From the NCBI GenBank assembly GCA_004211785.1, contig SHBX01000025.1:1-43234 (forward strand): a DNA stretch of 43,234 bases, given 5' to 3'. The stretch comes from Winogradskyella sp. GTDB lineage: Bacteria; Bacteroidota; Bacteroidia; Flavobacteriales; Flavobacteriaceae. The translations under genes and the position numbers were made by a program. Below the pieces are notes generated by a model. That model worked only from the letters and a program-made list of their open reading frames with translations. It was not told the DNA's origin and did no database searches. Shown here in pieces: positions 9,648-17,547 of the stretch (position 1 is the first letter of the stretch; every line of letters begins with the position of its first letter).

Positions 9648-9998
9648 TTATTTTCTTACTTCTTTAATTCTAGCTTTCTTACCAGTAAGACCTCTAAAGT
9701 AGAAGATACGAGCTCTACGTACTTTACCTTGCTTATTAATTTCAATTTTTTGTAGTGCAGGTAAGTTCACTGGGAAAATACGCTCTACACCAATAGTACC
9801 AGACATTTTACGGATAGTAAATGTCTCAGAAGTTCCTGTTCCTTTACGTTGTAATACTACACCTCTAAAGAACTGTGTACGTGTTTTGTTACCTTCTTTA
9901 ATTTCGTAGTATACTGTAATTGTATCACCAGCACTAAATTCAGGTAAATCTTTTCTTGTTACAAATTCGTCTTGTACAAATTTTACTAAAGACTCCAT
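9648..9998 (-). CDS. rplS: 50S ribosomal protein L19
   Basis: L19 sits at the 30S-50S interface of the large subunit. The 116 residues carry the family pattern: FSAGDTITVYYEIKEG near the N-terminus, RTQFFRGVVLQRKG, ETFTIRKMSGTIGVERIFPV and the basic tail RRARIFYFRGLTGKKARIKE. Length is typical. Unlike the tight trmD-rplS arrangement of many bacteria, the gene is separated from trmD by 217 bp containing a heptamer tandem repeat and a separate promoter with a leader of about 70 nt. Confidence 0.97.
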   Translation of the reverse strand: MESLVKFVQDEFVTRKDLPEFSAGDTITVYYEIKEGNKTRTQFFRGVVLQRKGTGTSETFTIRKMSGTIGVERIFPVNLPALQKIEINKQGKVRRARIFYFRGLTGKKARIKEVRK

Positions 9999-10071
9999 GC
10001 TATTTTGTTTATCATAGTTAATTCAAACTAACATTCACGATTCTCGCCAGAGGTTAATCCAAAATTGGGTG

Positions 10072-10100
10072 CAAAGATACTCAAATAGTTATAAGTTCAA
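10072..10100 (-). promoter_or_regulatory. Promoter of rplS
   Basis: On the minus strand, TTG (10100-10098), an 18-bp spacer and TATCTTTG (10079-10072) match the Bacteroidota -33/-7 consensus (TTG, TAnnTTTG). The leader would start near 10066 and contains CCAA/TTGG as a short stem. This is the best promoter match in the window. Confidence 0.75.
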
Positions 10101-10114
10101 AGTTATAAGTTTAA
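10087..10114. repeat. Two copies of a 14-bp direct repeat overlapping the rplS promoter
   Basis: AGTTATAAGTTCAA and AGTTATAAGTTTAA are adjacent and differ by one base. The first contains the -33 TTG (read on the minus strand) of rplS, so the duplication may have shaped that promoter. Confidence 0.7.
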
Positions 10115-10124
10115 AAATTTTATG

Positions 10125-10217
10125 TTAGCCATTAGCCATTAGCCATTAGCCATTAGCCATTAGCCATTAGCCATTAGCCATTAGCCATTAGCCATTAGCC
10201 ATTAGCCATTAGCCATT
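10125..10217. repeat. Heptanucleotide tandem repeat, about 13 copies of ATTAGCC
   Basis: Twelve perfect units of ATTAGCC occupy 10131-10214. A partial unit precedes them (10125-10130) and ATT follows. On the minus strand the unit reads GGCTAAT, and the array begins inside the trmD stop codon. Every unit contains TAATG, a stop overlapping a start. Perfect tandem repeats of this length are prone to slippage, so copy number probably varies between strains. Confidence 0.95.
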
Positions 10218-10893
10218 AATCATTTAAAAGATCAGGACGAAGTTTTTTGGTTCTTAAGTAAGCTTGTTCTTCTCGCCATTTCTCAATTTCGCCAAAATTA
10301 CCACTAAATAATACTTCTGGAACTTTCATGCCATCATACTCTCTTGGGCGTGTATATATTGGTGGTGCTAATAAGTTATCTTGAAAACTATCAGTTAATG
10401 CAGAGGTTTCATTACCCAAAACCCCAGGAATTAAGCGTATCACAGCATCACAAAGTACTGCTGCGCCTAGCTCACCACCTGATAGTACATAATCACCGAT
10501 AGAGATTTCGCGAGTTATAAACTTATCTCTGACGCGTTGGTCTACACCTTTGTAATGGCCACAGAGAATAATAATGTTTTCTTTTAAGGACACTTGGTTG
10601 GCTATACTTTGGTTAAGTCGTTCACCATCAGGTGTCATGTATATAATTTCATCGTAGTTACGCTCGGATTTTAACTTAGTAATACATTTGTCAATGGGCT
10701 CAATTAGCATTACCATACCTGCACCACCACCAAATTGAGTGTCGTCAACAGCCTTATAACTACCTTTTGTGTAATCTCTTAGGTTATGAAAGTGAACTTC
10801 TACCAAACCTGCTTCAATAGCACGTTTTAATATTGAAGCTTCAAATGGGCTTCTCAATAATTCAGGTAATACAGTAATGATATCTATACGCAT
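10216..10893 (-). CDS. trmD: tRNA (guanine37-N1)-methyltransferase
   Basis: TrmD methylates G37 of tRNAs with SAM and so prevents +1 frameshifting. The 225 residues show the SPOUT trefoil-knot core: [13 protein letters not shown], then [15 protein letters not shown], and the distal [16 protein letters not shown] segment with the conserved aspartate. The N-terminus [12 protein letters not shown] is canonical, which fixes the start. A -7-like CATCTTTG (10905-10898 on the minus strand) lies only 4 bp before the ATG, so the mRNA may have almost no leader. The stop codon is the first element of the heptamer array that separates it from rplS. Confidence 0.96.
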   Translation of the reverse strand: MRIDIITVLPELLRSPFEASILKRAIEAGLVEVHFHNLRDYTKGSYKAVDDTQFGGGAGMVMLIEPIDKCITKLKSERNYDEIIYMTPDGERLNQSIANQVSLKENIIILCGHYKGVDQRVRDKFITREISIGDYVLSGGELGAAVLCDAVIRLIPGVLGNETSALTDSFQDNLLAPPIYTRPREYDGMKVPEVLFSGNFGEIEKWREEQAYLRTKKLRPDLLND

Positions 10894-11038
10894 GATGCAA
10901 AGATGCGATTAATCTGGGAAATTGGGAAATAGGGTTTTTGGATTGTCTTAATAAGATTTAGTAAAAATAAGTATAAATCATTTTTATCAGAAATGTCTTT
11001 AATCCAAAATTTTGTAATACAATACCTAATTTATAATA

Positions 11039-11518
11039 TTAATTTTTTTCAGCTTTAATATAGAAATATATCTCAGGTTCAGAAGCTTGCGAGTTTATAA
11101 ATGTGACATAAAAAAACCCCAAATCATCATCATACAACCCATCATATGGTTGAAATTCCATTATCATATCACCCCAGCCAAAACGATCTACTGTATTATT
11201 ATTGGCGTCCGTAAGAGTTGCTGATTCAATATCAAATCCATATTTGGGACTTTGATTAGAAAATACAACTCTCGAAATTTGAATTTCTTCAACACTATCA
11301 ATAGTAATTATAGTATTTTCTCCGTTTCTAGATACAGTTAGGTTACCATTTATGTCTTGTCTATCGCTCCAACTAGTACCACTATAAAACCATCCAGTAT
11401 AAGTATAAGTTCCAAGCGATTCGTCGATTAGACTAGAAGTGATTTCATCTTCACTTCCGCCACAGGCGTTTAGTATTATGATAGAAACTAAGATGATAAG
11501 TAATCTTAAAGTTTTCAT
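11039..11518 (-). CDS. Putative lipoprotein of unknown function
   Basis: This 159-residue protein has a clear lipoprotein signal: a basic N-terminus, a hydrophobic core and lipobox ILNAC with the cysteine at 19, followed by GGSEDE. Such an acidic or serine-rich stretch after the cysteine resembles the surface-export signal of Bacteroidota lipoproteins. The rest is beta-rich with several tryptophan and tyrosine residues (YTYTGWFYSG). No domain is recognised. It stands in the same orientation as the next lipoprotein gene but is separated from it by about 120 bp, and it has no informative neighbour. Confidence 0.7.
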   Translation of the reverse strand: MKTLRLLIILVSIIILNACGGSEDEITSSLIDESLGTYTYTGWFYSGTSWSDRQDINGNLTVSRNGENTIITIDSVEEIQISRVVFSNQSPKYGFDIESATLTDANNNTVDRFGWGDMIMEFQPYDGLYDDDLGFFYVTFINSQASEPEIYFYIKAEKN

Positions 11519-11636
11519 TATGCTAAATTTAAGGTTAAAATTGACTTCAGTTATAATTGATTTACAAGTTATAAACGAAGTTAGTAGAAAATAATTAGAA
11601 TGTCAATCTTCAAATCATTAATACGAAAGAGTTTAT

Positions 11637-12578
11637 CTAAGGTCTTGCATTCAAAGCATCGCTATATCTATAAATACCAAAACCTTTAAAGTTTAAGAAT
11701 TCCTTATTGGTAATATCTGTACTGGCGTCATAGTCTTCGCTCCATTCCACAAATGCATTTTCAAATTCATTATCCATACCTGTAGTAGAAAAGTAGTTCC
11801 ATATTTCTGGAGATGGAGATGATTGAAATACATTAAATAGAATAACAATATTCACTTCTTTATTAAGTTCCATACCCGCTTGCGCTAGTAAATTCAGTTT
11901 ATTTACGATAGAGTTTTCTAATGTAGAGCCAGATAGTAACCAAGCATCATTATGGTAGTTGGTTAAGAAAATCTCATCATGATGCATCACTAATTCTTTA
12001 GCTATAGCTAGACTTGGTGGTAATCCGGGGTCTTTAATTTTACCAATATAAAATTGACGTGTTACACCTGCATTGAGTGGCGTTGTATCTCCTGGTGGTG
12101 GTGTAAATTTTAAGTCATTAATCTTATCAATCCATGGCGCATAGTTATCCGCAAAATTCATACTGCCATTCCAGAATTCAATTTCGCTTACTATACCATC
12201 GGGTCTATTGTCTTTGCGTCCGTCATGGTAGCCTTCGATTTCTGTGAAAGAGTCACCAAAACCTGCAGAAACAAAAGATACTCTTAGATATGGTGTTTGA
12301 TTGTGAGCTTTGTCTACAAAGGCGCGCAAATCATCATCAAGTTCATCTCCGAGAGCGGCTCCAATATTATATAGGTATATATCTGTAAAATCATTTACAT
12401 CTACCCAGGCCAATAAATCATCCTCGAGCGTACTATTTCCTAAAATACCAGCAGTATAAAAATCATTGATGTATATACCTCGATGTTCAGCTAGAAGACC
12501 AATTGAAATAGTATCGTCATCATCGTCACAGGAGAAGAATAAGACAAGAATCAGTAACAAAGTAGTTATATGTTTCAT
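11637..12578 (-). CDS. Putative surface lipoprotein, possibly TIM-barrel-like
   Basis: The 313 residues start at an ATG that gives a good signal peptide (MKHITTLLLILVLFFSC, cysteine 17); an ATG 12 codons upstream adds a non-signal extension and is rejected. C17 is followed by five aspartates, consistent with a lipoprotein export signal. Alternating hydrophobic strands and helices (DIYLYNIGAAL, PYLRVSFVSAGFG, EIFLTNYHNDAW, EVNIVILFNVF) suggest an alpha/beta barrel. A DGIVSEIEFW segment resembles the acidic strand-end motifs of glycoside hydrolases, but I do not see a defined catalytic signature. Function is unknown. Confidence 0.65.
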   Translation of the reverse strand: MKHITTLLLILVLFFSCDDDDDTISIGLLAEHRGIYINDFYTAGILGNSTLEDDLLAWVDVNDFTDIYLYNIGAALGDELDDDLRAFVDKAHNQTPYLRVSFVSAGFGDSFTEIEGYHDGRKDNRPDGIVSEIEFWNGSMNFADNYAPWIDKINDLKFTPPPGDTTPLNAGVTRQFYIGKIKDPGLPPSLAIAKELVMHHDEIFLTNYHNDAWLLSGSTLENSIVNKLNLLAQAGMELNKEVNIVILFNVFQSSPSPEIWNYFSTTGMDNEFENAFVEWSEDYDASTDITNKEFLNFKGFGIYRYSDALNARP

Positions 12579-12687
12579 ATCATAAATGTTTATGTTATGC
12601 CAAAATAAAACCAATCTGTATGCTTATTTAAGCATTACAGCTTGTTACTAAAGATAGTGAATAAGAAATAATTGATATTTTTTCTAG

Positions 12688-13122
12688 TTAATTCCTACAA
12701 GCGCATTCATGATGCTCATTTAGATATGCGATTGTTGCGAGGCTTATTTTTTCTAAAACTTCAATATTTATGTCTGAGAGTTTTTTTACATATATGCATG
12801 CTTTCCCCATTTTAAATTTCCCCAAGTCATCTAACAAGGGTTTATGCTCTTCAGTGGGAGAATACACATATAATGAAAATGCTGTTTTTCTTGGTGAAAA
12901 GCCTAATAATGGCGCATCGCCTTCATGACCACTAGCGTATTTGTAATGATAGCTACCAAAGCCAATAATTGTCGGTCCCCACATTTTTGGCTTAAAGCCA
13001 GACCATTCTGTCAATAATTCTATGAGTTGTATGCTGTCAGTTTTTTTTAGATCATTATCAACGTAAGAATTAATAAATTCAATAACGTCTTTTTTAGTTT
13101 CTACTGTTTTGTTTTTTGCCAT
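12688..13122 (-). CDS. DUF1801 domain protein
   Basis: The 144 residues show the DUF1801 pattern: a helical N-terminus (KKDVIEFINSY), then KPKMWGPTIIGFGSYHYKY, then the FSPRKTAFSLYVY strand and GKFKMGKACIYVKKLSDI. This YdhG/YjbR-like fold is small and cytosolic with no established activity. The C-terminus is unusual in having two cysteines close together (ECACRN). The gene follows the GNAT acetyltransferase gene by 5 bp, so the two are co-transcribed. Assignment to the family is confident, the role is not. Confidence 0.85.
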   Translation of the reverse strand: MAKNKTVETKKDVIEFINSYVDNDLKKTDSIQLIELLTEWSGFKPKMWGPTIIGFGSYHYKYASGHEGDAPLLGFSPRKTAFSLYVYSPTEEHKPLLDDLGKFKMGKACIYVKKLSDINIEVLEKISLATIAYLNEHHECACRN

Positions 13123-13127
13123 AGTTT

Positions 13128-13568
13128 TTAATGCTTATTAGTCCAAAAGAAATGCAAATCGGAGTCAGGAACAAAACCTAATCGTTTATAGAGCTCTTGT
13201 GCAGGGTTGTCATGCGCTGTTTGTATGGCAATTCCTTTCTGGTTTTCAGCAATGGCTAATGCTTTGGCTTTATTGATAAGTGCTTGGCCAACACCTTTAC
13301 CCCGACAACGATCTACAACATATAAATCGTTAAGCAAATACATGTGCTCCATAGTAACAGACGAAAACAAATGATAAAGTTGTGTAAAACCAACAGCTTT
13401 ATCTTCTATATATGCCATAAAAATTACCGAGTCATTATTTTTTAAACGCTCCAATAAAAATTCTCTAGTTTTTGGTAAGTTGCTTTTTTGCTTGTAAAAC
13501 TTGCGATACCCATCAAACAGAGGGATGAGGTCTTCGAGTTGGTCTATGGTAGCTTTGCGTATAGTCAT
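13128..13568 (-). CDS. GNAT family N-acetyltransferase
   Basis: This 146-residue acetyl-CoA-dependent acyltransferase carries motif A, LYVVDRCRGKGVGQALINKA (the R/Q-x-x-G-x-G/A pyrophosphate loop), followed by motif B ending ELYKRLGFVPDSD. The substrate cannot be read from sequence; ribosomal proteins, amines or small metabolites are all possible. It is the first gene of a two-gene unit with the DUF1801 gene. A terminator separates it from the upstream coiled-coil protein gene, so it probably has its own promoter there. Confidence 0.88.
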   Translation of the reverse strand: MTIRKATIDQLEDLIPLFDGYRKFYKQKSNLPKTREFLLERLKNNDSVIFMAYIEDKAVGFTQLYHLFSSVTMEHMYLLNDLYVVDRCRGKGVGQALINKAKALAIAENQKGIAIQTAHDNPAQELYKRLGFVPDSDLHFFWTNKH

Positions 13569-13571
13569 AAA

Positions 13572-13600
13572 AAAATCCGTAACTGTAAATTACGGATTTT
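13572..13600 (-). terminator. Terminator downstream of the coiled-coil membrane protein gene
   Basis: AAAATCCGTAA (13572-13582) pairs with TTACGGATTTT (13590-13600) around a 7-nt loop, an 11-bp perfect stem ending in a T-rich tail on the minus strand. Confidence 0.8.
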
Positions 13601-13619
13601 GATTTATACTATAGTATAA

Positions 13620-14240
13620 TTAAGATTTATTTTTATTGATTTCGTCCTGAAGCTGACGCCGTACTTTTTGCTCACGCTCTAACGCTACGCGACGGTGTTC
13701 TTCAAACTCTACCTCAACCTCTTCTAATTTTCGTTTTGCTGCTTTGGTTGAAGAATTGCTACTATTAAAACGGAAGACAAATAGTAGAGTTAAAGCTAAT
13801 AAACCAGCAATAATAGCCCACATTAAAATATTATAACCAGTTTTACTCATTTGCATACCAAATAAAGACATGCTGTCTTTTTCAGCATTTGTATTTGTAA
13901 GTTCTGTTTGCGTATTTCCAAGTTGAGATTTTAAAGACTCAATTTCTTTGGCTTGATTATTAACCGTTTTTTCGGAATTATCTAATTTGGCATGAGTTGT
14001 TTTTAAAGAATCTAGAACGTGTGCTTTTAGGATTAATAACGAACTGTATTTTACGGCTTCATATTTTTGACCGTTAGTGCCTTTAAAATTTCCAGATTTC
14101 CTGAATATATATTCAAACTGGCTATCAATTGTACCACTATCTAATGATAGTTCTTCGTTTTGTTTTGTTTCTTGGGCAATTGTAAACGAATAGTTTAGCA
14201 TTAATGCCAATAAGAGTATTAATTTGGTTGCGTTTTTCAT
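13620..14240 (-). CDS. Exported coiled-coil membrane protein of unknown function
   Basis: The 206 residues comprise a signal peptide (ending near IAQ, 21-23) and a segment with KSGNFKGTNGQKYEAVK. A coiled coil follows (about 70-125, heptads such as KTVNNQAKEIESLKSQL), then one transmembrane helix (about 136-158) and a charged coiled coil at the C-terminus (KRKLEEVEVEFEEHRR). The fold suggests a structural or scaffolding membrane protein. Members of this family are often labelled tRNA (guanine-N1)-methyltransferase in databases, as I recall. Nothing in this sequence supports that: it has no SPOUT knot or SAM site, and a true trmD is present elsewhere in the window. Confidence 0.75.
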   Translation of the reverse strand: MKNATKLILLLALMLNYSFTIAQETKQNEELSLDSGTIDSQFEYIFRKSGNFKGTNGQKYEAVKYSSLLILKAHVLDSLKTTHAKLDNSEKTVNNQAKEIESLKSQLGNTQTELTNTNAEKDSMSLFGMQMSKTGYNILMWAIIAGLLALTLLFVFRFNSSNSSTKAAKRKLEEVEVEFEEHRRVALEREQKVRRQLQDEINKNKS

Positions 14241-14312
14241 TTTTTGGCTGCATTAGGTTAAGACATGTCCAATATAGGGATTTTAAGAATATTTCTAGAG
14301 TTTCTATAAACA

Positions 14313-14338
14313 AATAGCCCTACAATTGTAAGGCTATT
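14313..14338 (-). terminator. Hairpin after the GAPDH gene
   Basis: AATAGCC (14313-14319) and GGCTATT (14332-14338) flank a TACAATTGTA palindrome, forming a long stem with one mismatch. The T-tract on the minus strand is interrupted (TTTGTTTAT), so this is a weaker terminator. Confidence 0.5.
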
Positions 14339-14375
14339 GATATACGTTGAAAGGTCTATTTTAGATTATACAACT

Positions 14376-15824
14376 CTAATAATAAGTGTAACGTCTTACT
14401 TTAGAAACATATTTTGCTAAACGAATAACTTGATGACTGTAGCCATACTCATTATCGTACCAAATGTAGAGTACTGCATTTTTACCATCTTCCCTTACGA
14501 TAGTTGCTTTACTATCATAAATTGAAGGCGCAGAGCTACCAACAATATCACTAGAGACAAGCTCATCGCTCATTTCGTATTTAATTTGCTCTACTAAATC
14601 ACCTTCAAGTGCATACTTTTTCATGATAGCATTCATAGCTTCGACAGAAGTTTCTCTTTCTAGTTCTAAATTCAGAATAGCTAATGATCCATTTGGTACA
14701 GGAACTCTAATAGCATTAGAAGTTAGTTTTCCTTCTAAAGAAGGTAGAGCTTTGCTCACTGCTTTTCCAGCTCCAGTCTCTGTAATTACCATATTAAGTC
14801 CAGCTGCACGACCTCTTCTATATTTTTTATGGAAATTATCCACTAAGTTTTGGTCATTTGTATAGGCATGGATTGTTTCTAAGTGACCAGATTTTACACC
14901 GTAAGAATCTTCGATGGCCTTTAATATTGGTGTAATTGCATTAGTTGTACAAGATGCGGCTGAGAAAATTTTAATCTTATCAGGATTATTCTCTAAATGG
15001 TTAACACCATGGACAATATTTGGAATGCCTTTTCCTGGAGCAGTTAATAGTACTTTATCTGCACCTTTTGGTACCAAGTGTCTTTCTAAAGCTTCTTTGT
15101 CTCTGAAAGCCCCTGTATTATCGATGATTAATGCATCATTTATGCCATACTTAGTATAGTCGATATCTTCTGGAGCATTGGCCGATATGATGTTTACTGT
15201 AGTGCCGTTAATAATTAAAGCTTCATTTTTTATGTCTACAGTTACAGTTCCAGAAAAATCACCATGAACAGAGTCGTTTCTTAATAGTGATGCTCTCTTT
15301 TCTAAAACTGTGGCGTCAATTGCACCTCGAGTAACAATAGCTCTTAAACGCATTTGACTGCCCTTACCAGTCTTAGTCATTAACTCTCTTGCCACTAAGC
15401 GACCAATACGCCCAAAACCATAAAGAACAACGTCTTTTGGAGCAATACCATTACTATCTTCAGCACCTTTTAATTTATCTGCTACAAAGCTCAGTGCATT
15501 ACTAAACTTCTCGTCCTCTAAATGATACTCGTAAGTCAATTTACCAATATCAAGTTTAGCTGGTGGTAAATCCAGCTGATTGATAGCCTTTGCAATCTCA
15601 ACAGAATCAAAAATAGAAATTGGCTTCTGAACAAACTCTCCCGCATATTCGTGAAGGTTTAAAATATCGCTTACAGTTCTGTCAATTAATGGGTTTCTAA
15701 AGATTACCAGCTCAATTGATTTATCATACCATAAATCGTTTAAGATTTTAATAAACTCTACAGTAGCACGACGTCTGTCTGCTTGAAAAGCTAATTCTTT
15801 TTCGTAAGTGTCTTTTACGGGCAT
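14376..15824 (-). CDS. gap: Glyceraldehyde-3-phosphate dehydrogenase, long form
   Basis: GAPDH oxidises glyceraldehyde-3-phosphate to 1,3-bisphosphoglycerate, or runs the reverse reaction. The 482 residues contain the standard enzyme from about residue 130: dinucleotide fold YGFGRIGR (135-142), active-site SCTTNA with C292, and catalytic H319 in IHAYTNDQ. It carries an N-terminal helical extension of ~130 residues that classical GAPDH (~335 residues) lacks; this long form is known in Bacteroidota and some other bacteria. RAIVTRG follows the Rossmann strand where NAD-specific enzymes usually have an aspartate, so NADP use is possible. The gene has its own TATATTTG promoter. Confidence 0.92.
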   Translation of the reverse strand: MPVKDTYEKELAFQADRRRATVEFIKILNDLWYDKSIELVIFRNPLIDRTVSDILNLHEYAGEFVQKPISIFDSVEIAKAINQLDLPPAKLDIGKLTYEYHLEDEKFSNALSFVADKLKGAEDSNGIAPKDVVLYGFGRIGRLVARELMTKTGKGSQMRLRAIVTRGAIDATVLEKRASLLRNDSVHGDFSGTVTVDIKNEALIINGTTVNIISANAPEDIDYTKYGINDALIIDNTGAFRDKEALERHLVPKGADKVLLTAPGKGIPNIVHGVNHLENNPDKIKIFSAASCTTNAITPILKAIEDSYGVKSGHLETIHAYTNDQNLVDNFHKKYRRGRAAGLNMVITETGAGKAVSKALPSLEGKLTSNAIRVPVPNGSLAILNLELERETSVEAMNAIMKKYALEGDLVEQIKYEMSDELVSSDIVGSSAPSIYDSKATIVREDGKNAVLYIWYDNEYGYSHQVIRLAKYVSKVRRYTYY

Positions 15825-15873
15825 TGTGTTGTGTGTTTTGTTGTTTTTTTAATTTGAAAGTTTTGAAATCTAT

Positions 15874-15900
15874 CAAATATACTTTCGAAATTTTCGGCAA
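15874..15900 (-). promoter_or_regulatory. Promoter of the GAPDH gene with an internal inverted repeat
   Basis: On the minus strand, TTG (15900-15898), a 16-bp spacer and TATATTTG (15881-15874) fit the Bacteroidota consensus, 50 bp before the start codon. The spacer contains CGAAATTTTCG (15886-15896), a perfect 5-bp inverted repeat around one base, placed where a repressor could act. Confidence 0.6.
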
Positions 15901-15945
15901 AAATAATATATTTCAAACGTTTTCGTAGCGCATTTTCATAAAAAT

Positions 15946-15978
15946 AAAAACCCTCCAGAATTTTAATTTCTGAAGGGC
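15946..15978 (-). terminator. Terminator downstream of htrA
   Basis: CCCTCCAGAA (15952-15961) pairs with TTCTGAAGGG (15969-15978) with one mismatch. On the minus strand the stem is followed by TTTTTATTTTT. It lies 28 bp past the protease stop codon. Confidence 0.8.
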
Positions 15979-16005
15979 ATAATTTATTAGTGTTTTCTAA
16001 TAATT

Positions 16006-17421
16006 TTATCTAAAAATTATTTCTTTCTTTTGGCCATATGTATCAATGAATTCTATGCTTCTTAGATTTTCATTAAAGTCATTTCCATATTTGTCATAAA
16101 GGACTTTAATGTCTTTGGTAGATTCAATTTTATTTCCATTTATAGCAGTAACTACATAATTTCTTCGTATACCTACTTTTTGAGCTAAAAATTGATTTTT
16201 GTTTTCAAGTACCAATGCACCACTATCATAAGTTTCAGGATACTCTTTTTTAACTTTCTCTGGTATTTCTGCAAACTGTATATCCATAAATTCCACGTAA
16301 ATATTGTCTCTCTTTGTAAGTGTCACAGGAATTGTTTTTAAATTGTTCCCTCTTAAAACTTCAACATTAACAATATCATTAGGACTTTTTGTTTTTAGAT
16401 AGCCACTTAAGTCTGAGAATTTATTGACCTCTACGTTATCTAATCTTCTTATAATATCTCCTTCAGTTAAACCAGCAAGGTCAGCGCCAGATTTATCTTC
16501 GATACCACTTACATAAAAACCTTCAGTAATATTTACATCTAGTTCTTTAGCAGCTTCACTATTAAGTGCTAATCCAGTAACACCTAAAATACCATCTTGA
16601 ACATTACCAAATTCCATGATGTCTTCAACAATTTTACGGGCAATGTTACTTGGCACAGCAAACGAATAGCCAACATAAGAGCCTGTTTGAGAAGAGATAG
16701 CAGTATTAATACCTACCAATTCGCCATTGATGTTTACTAAAGCGCCACCCGAGTTTCCGGGATTTACAGCTGCATCTGTCTGTATAAAAGATTGTCCGCC
16801 TGATAAATCTCTAGATTTTGCGCTAATAATTCCTGCGGTTACTGTTGAGGTCAAGTTAAACGGATTACCAACCGCTAAAACCCACTCGCCAATTTGTGTT
16901 GCGTCAGAGTCTCCAAAGGCTACAAATGGTAATCTTTCTTCAGTATCTATTTTTAATAATGCGATATCGTTTTTAGAATCCGTCCCAACGAGTTCAGCTA
17001 TATAAGTTCTGTTATCATTTAGTGTAATAGAAATTTCTACCGCACCTTTAATAACATGATTATTTGTAATGATATGCCCGTCAGGAGAAATTATAACACC
17101 AGAACCAGCTCCAGCTAATTGTTTACGCTCAATAGAACGTCCGCTAAAAACATCGCCCCAAGTCTGAGGTCTTCTATTTATTTGGGTGTTTTTTACGTGC
17201 ACAACCGCATCAATAGTTTTGTTAGCTGCTGTAATTAAGTCTGGTTTTTCAGTATTAGTTAATACAGCATTATTTGTTGATGTTGGCACGTATACAGGCA
17301 GTTGTGTGTTATTATTAGCAGCAACTTGAACTTGGTCTTTTTCTACAAATAGTTTATAAGCTCCAAGTGTTATCAGGCCACCTAATGCCGAAACACATAC
17401 TAGTGTTAAAATCTTCTTCAT
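16006..17421 (-). CDS. HtrA/DegP-family periplasmic serine protease
   Basis: This 471-residue envelope quality-control protease has an N-terminal membrane or signal segment (4-23). The trypsin-like domain carries the triad H122 (ITNNHVI), D152 (SKNDIALL) and S224 (GNSGGAL). Two PDZ regions follow, about 275-370 (GILGVTGLAL to NVEVLRGN) and about 385-471. The LA-loop region is short, as in DegS/DegQ-like forms. The C-terminus ends EIIFR. It is divergent from dapF across 126 bp. Gene symbol is withheld because DegP, DegQ and DegS cannot be separated here. Confidence 0.93.
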   Translation of the reverse strand: MKKILTLVCVSALGGLITLGAYKLFVEKDQVQVAANNNTQLPVYVPTSTNNAVLTNTEKPDLITAANKTIDAVVHVKNTQINRRPQTWGDVFSGRSIERKQLAGAGSGVIISPDGHIITNNHVIKGAVEISITLNDNRTYIAELVGTDSKNDIALLKIDTEERLPFVAFGDSDATQIGEWVLAVGNPFNLTSTVTAGIISAKSRDLSGGQSFIQTDAAVNPGNSGGALVNINGELVGINTAISSQTGSYVGYSFAVPSNIARKIVEDIMEFGNVQDGILGVTGLALNSEAAKELDVNITEGFYVSGIEDKSGADLAGLTEGDIIRRLDNVEVNKFSDLSGYLKTKSPNDIVNVEVLRGNNLKTIPVTLTKRDNIYVEFMDIQFAEIPEKVKKEYPETYDSGALVLENKNQFLAQKVGIRRNYVVTAINGNKIESTKDIKVLYDKYGNDFNENLRSIEFIDTYGQKKEIIFR

Positions 17422-17530
17422 ATTCTTCAGTTTTTAGTTATACTATTCAACGTTTAAAATTATCGAATTATTGATTTTTAAATTCAACTTTAACTACGAT
17501 TTAACACCATAGTTTAAGGTCTTTTATTCT

Positions 17531-17538
17531 TATATTTG
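17531..17538 (+). promoter_or_regulatory. -7 box of dapF
   Basis: TATATTTG is an exact TAnnTTTG match ending only 9 bp before the dapF ATG. Transcription starting 5-8 bases after the box would give an mRNA with a leader of four bases or fewer. No clear -33 TTG is present. Confidence 0.55.
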
Positions 17539-17547
17539 CCTCTAGAT

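Noticed and set aside
10125..10217. CRISPR array
   Set aside because: The repeats are 7 bp and directly abutting with no spacers; it is a simple tandem repeat and no cas gene is near.
16727..17005. Plus-strand open frame opposite htrA
   Set aside because: It is the antisense shadow of the conserved protease domain.
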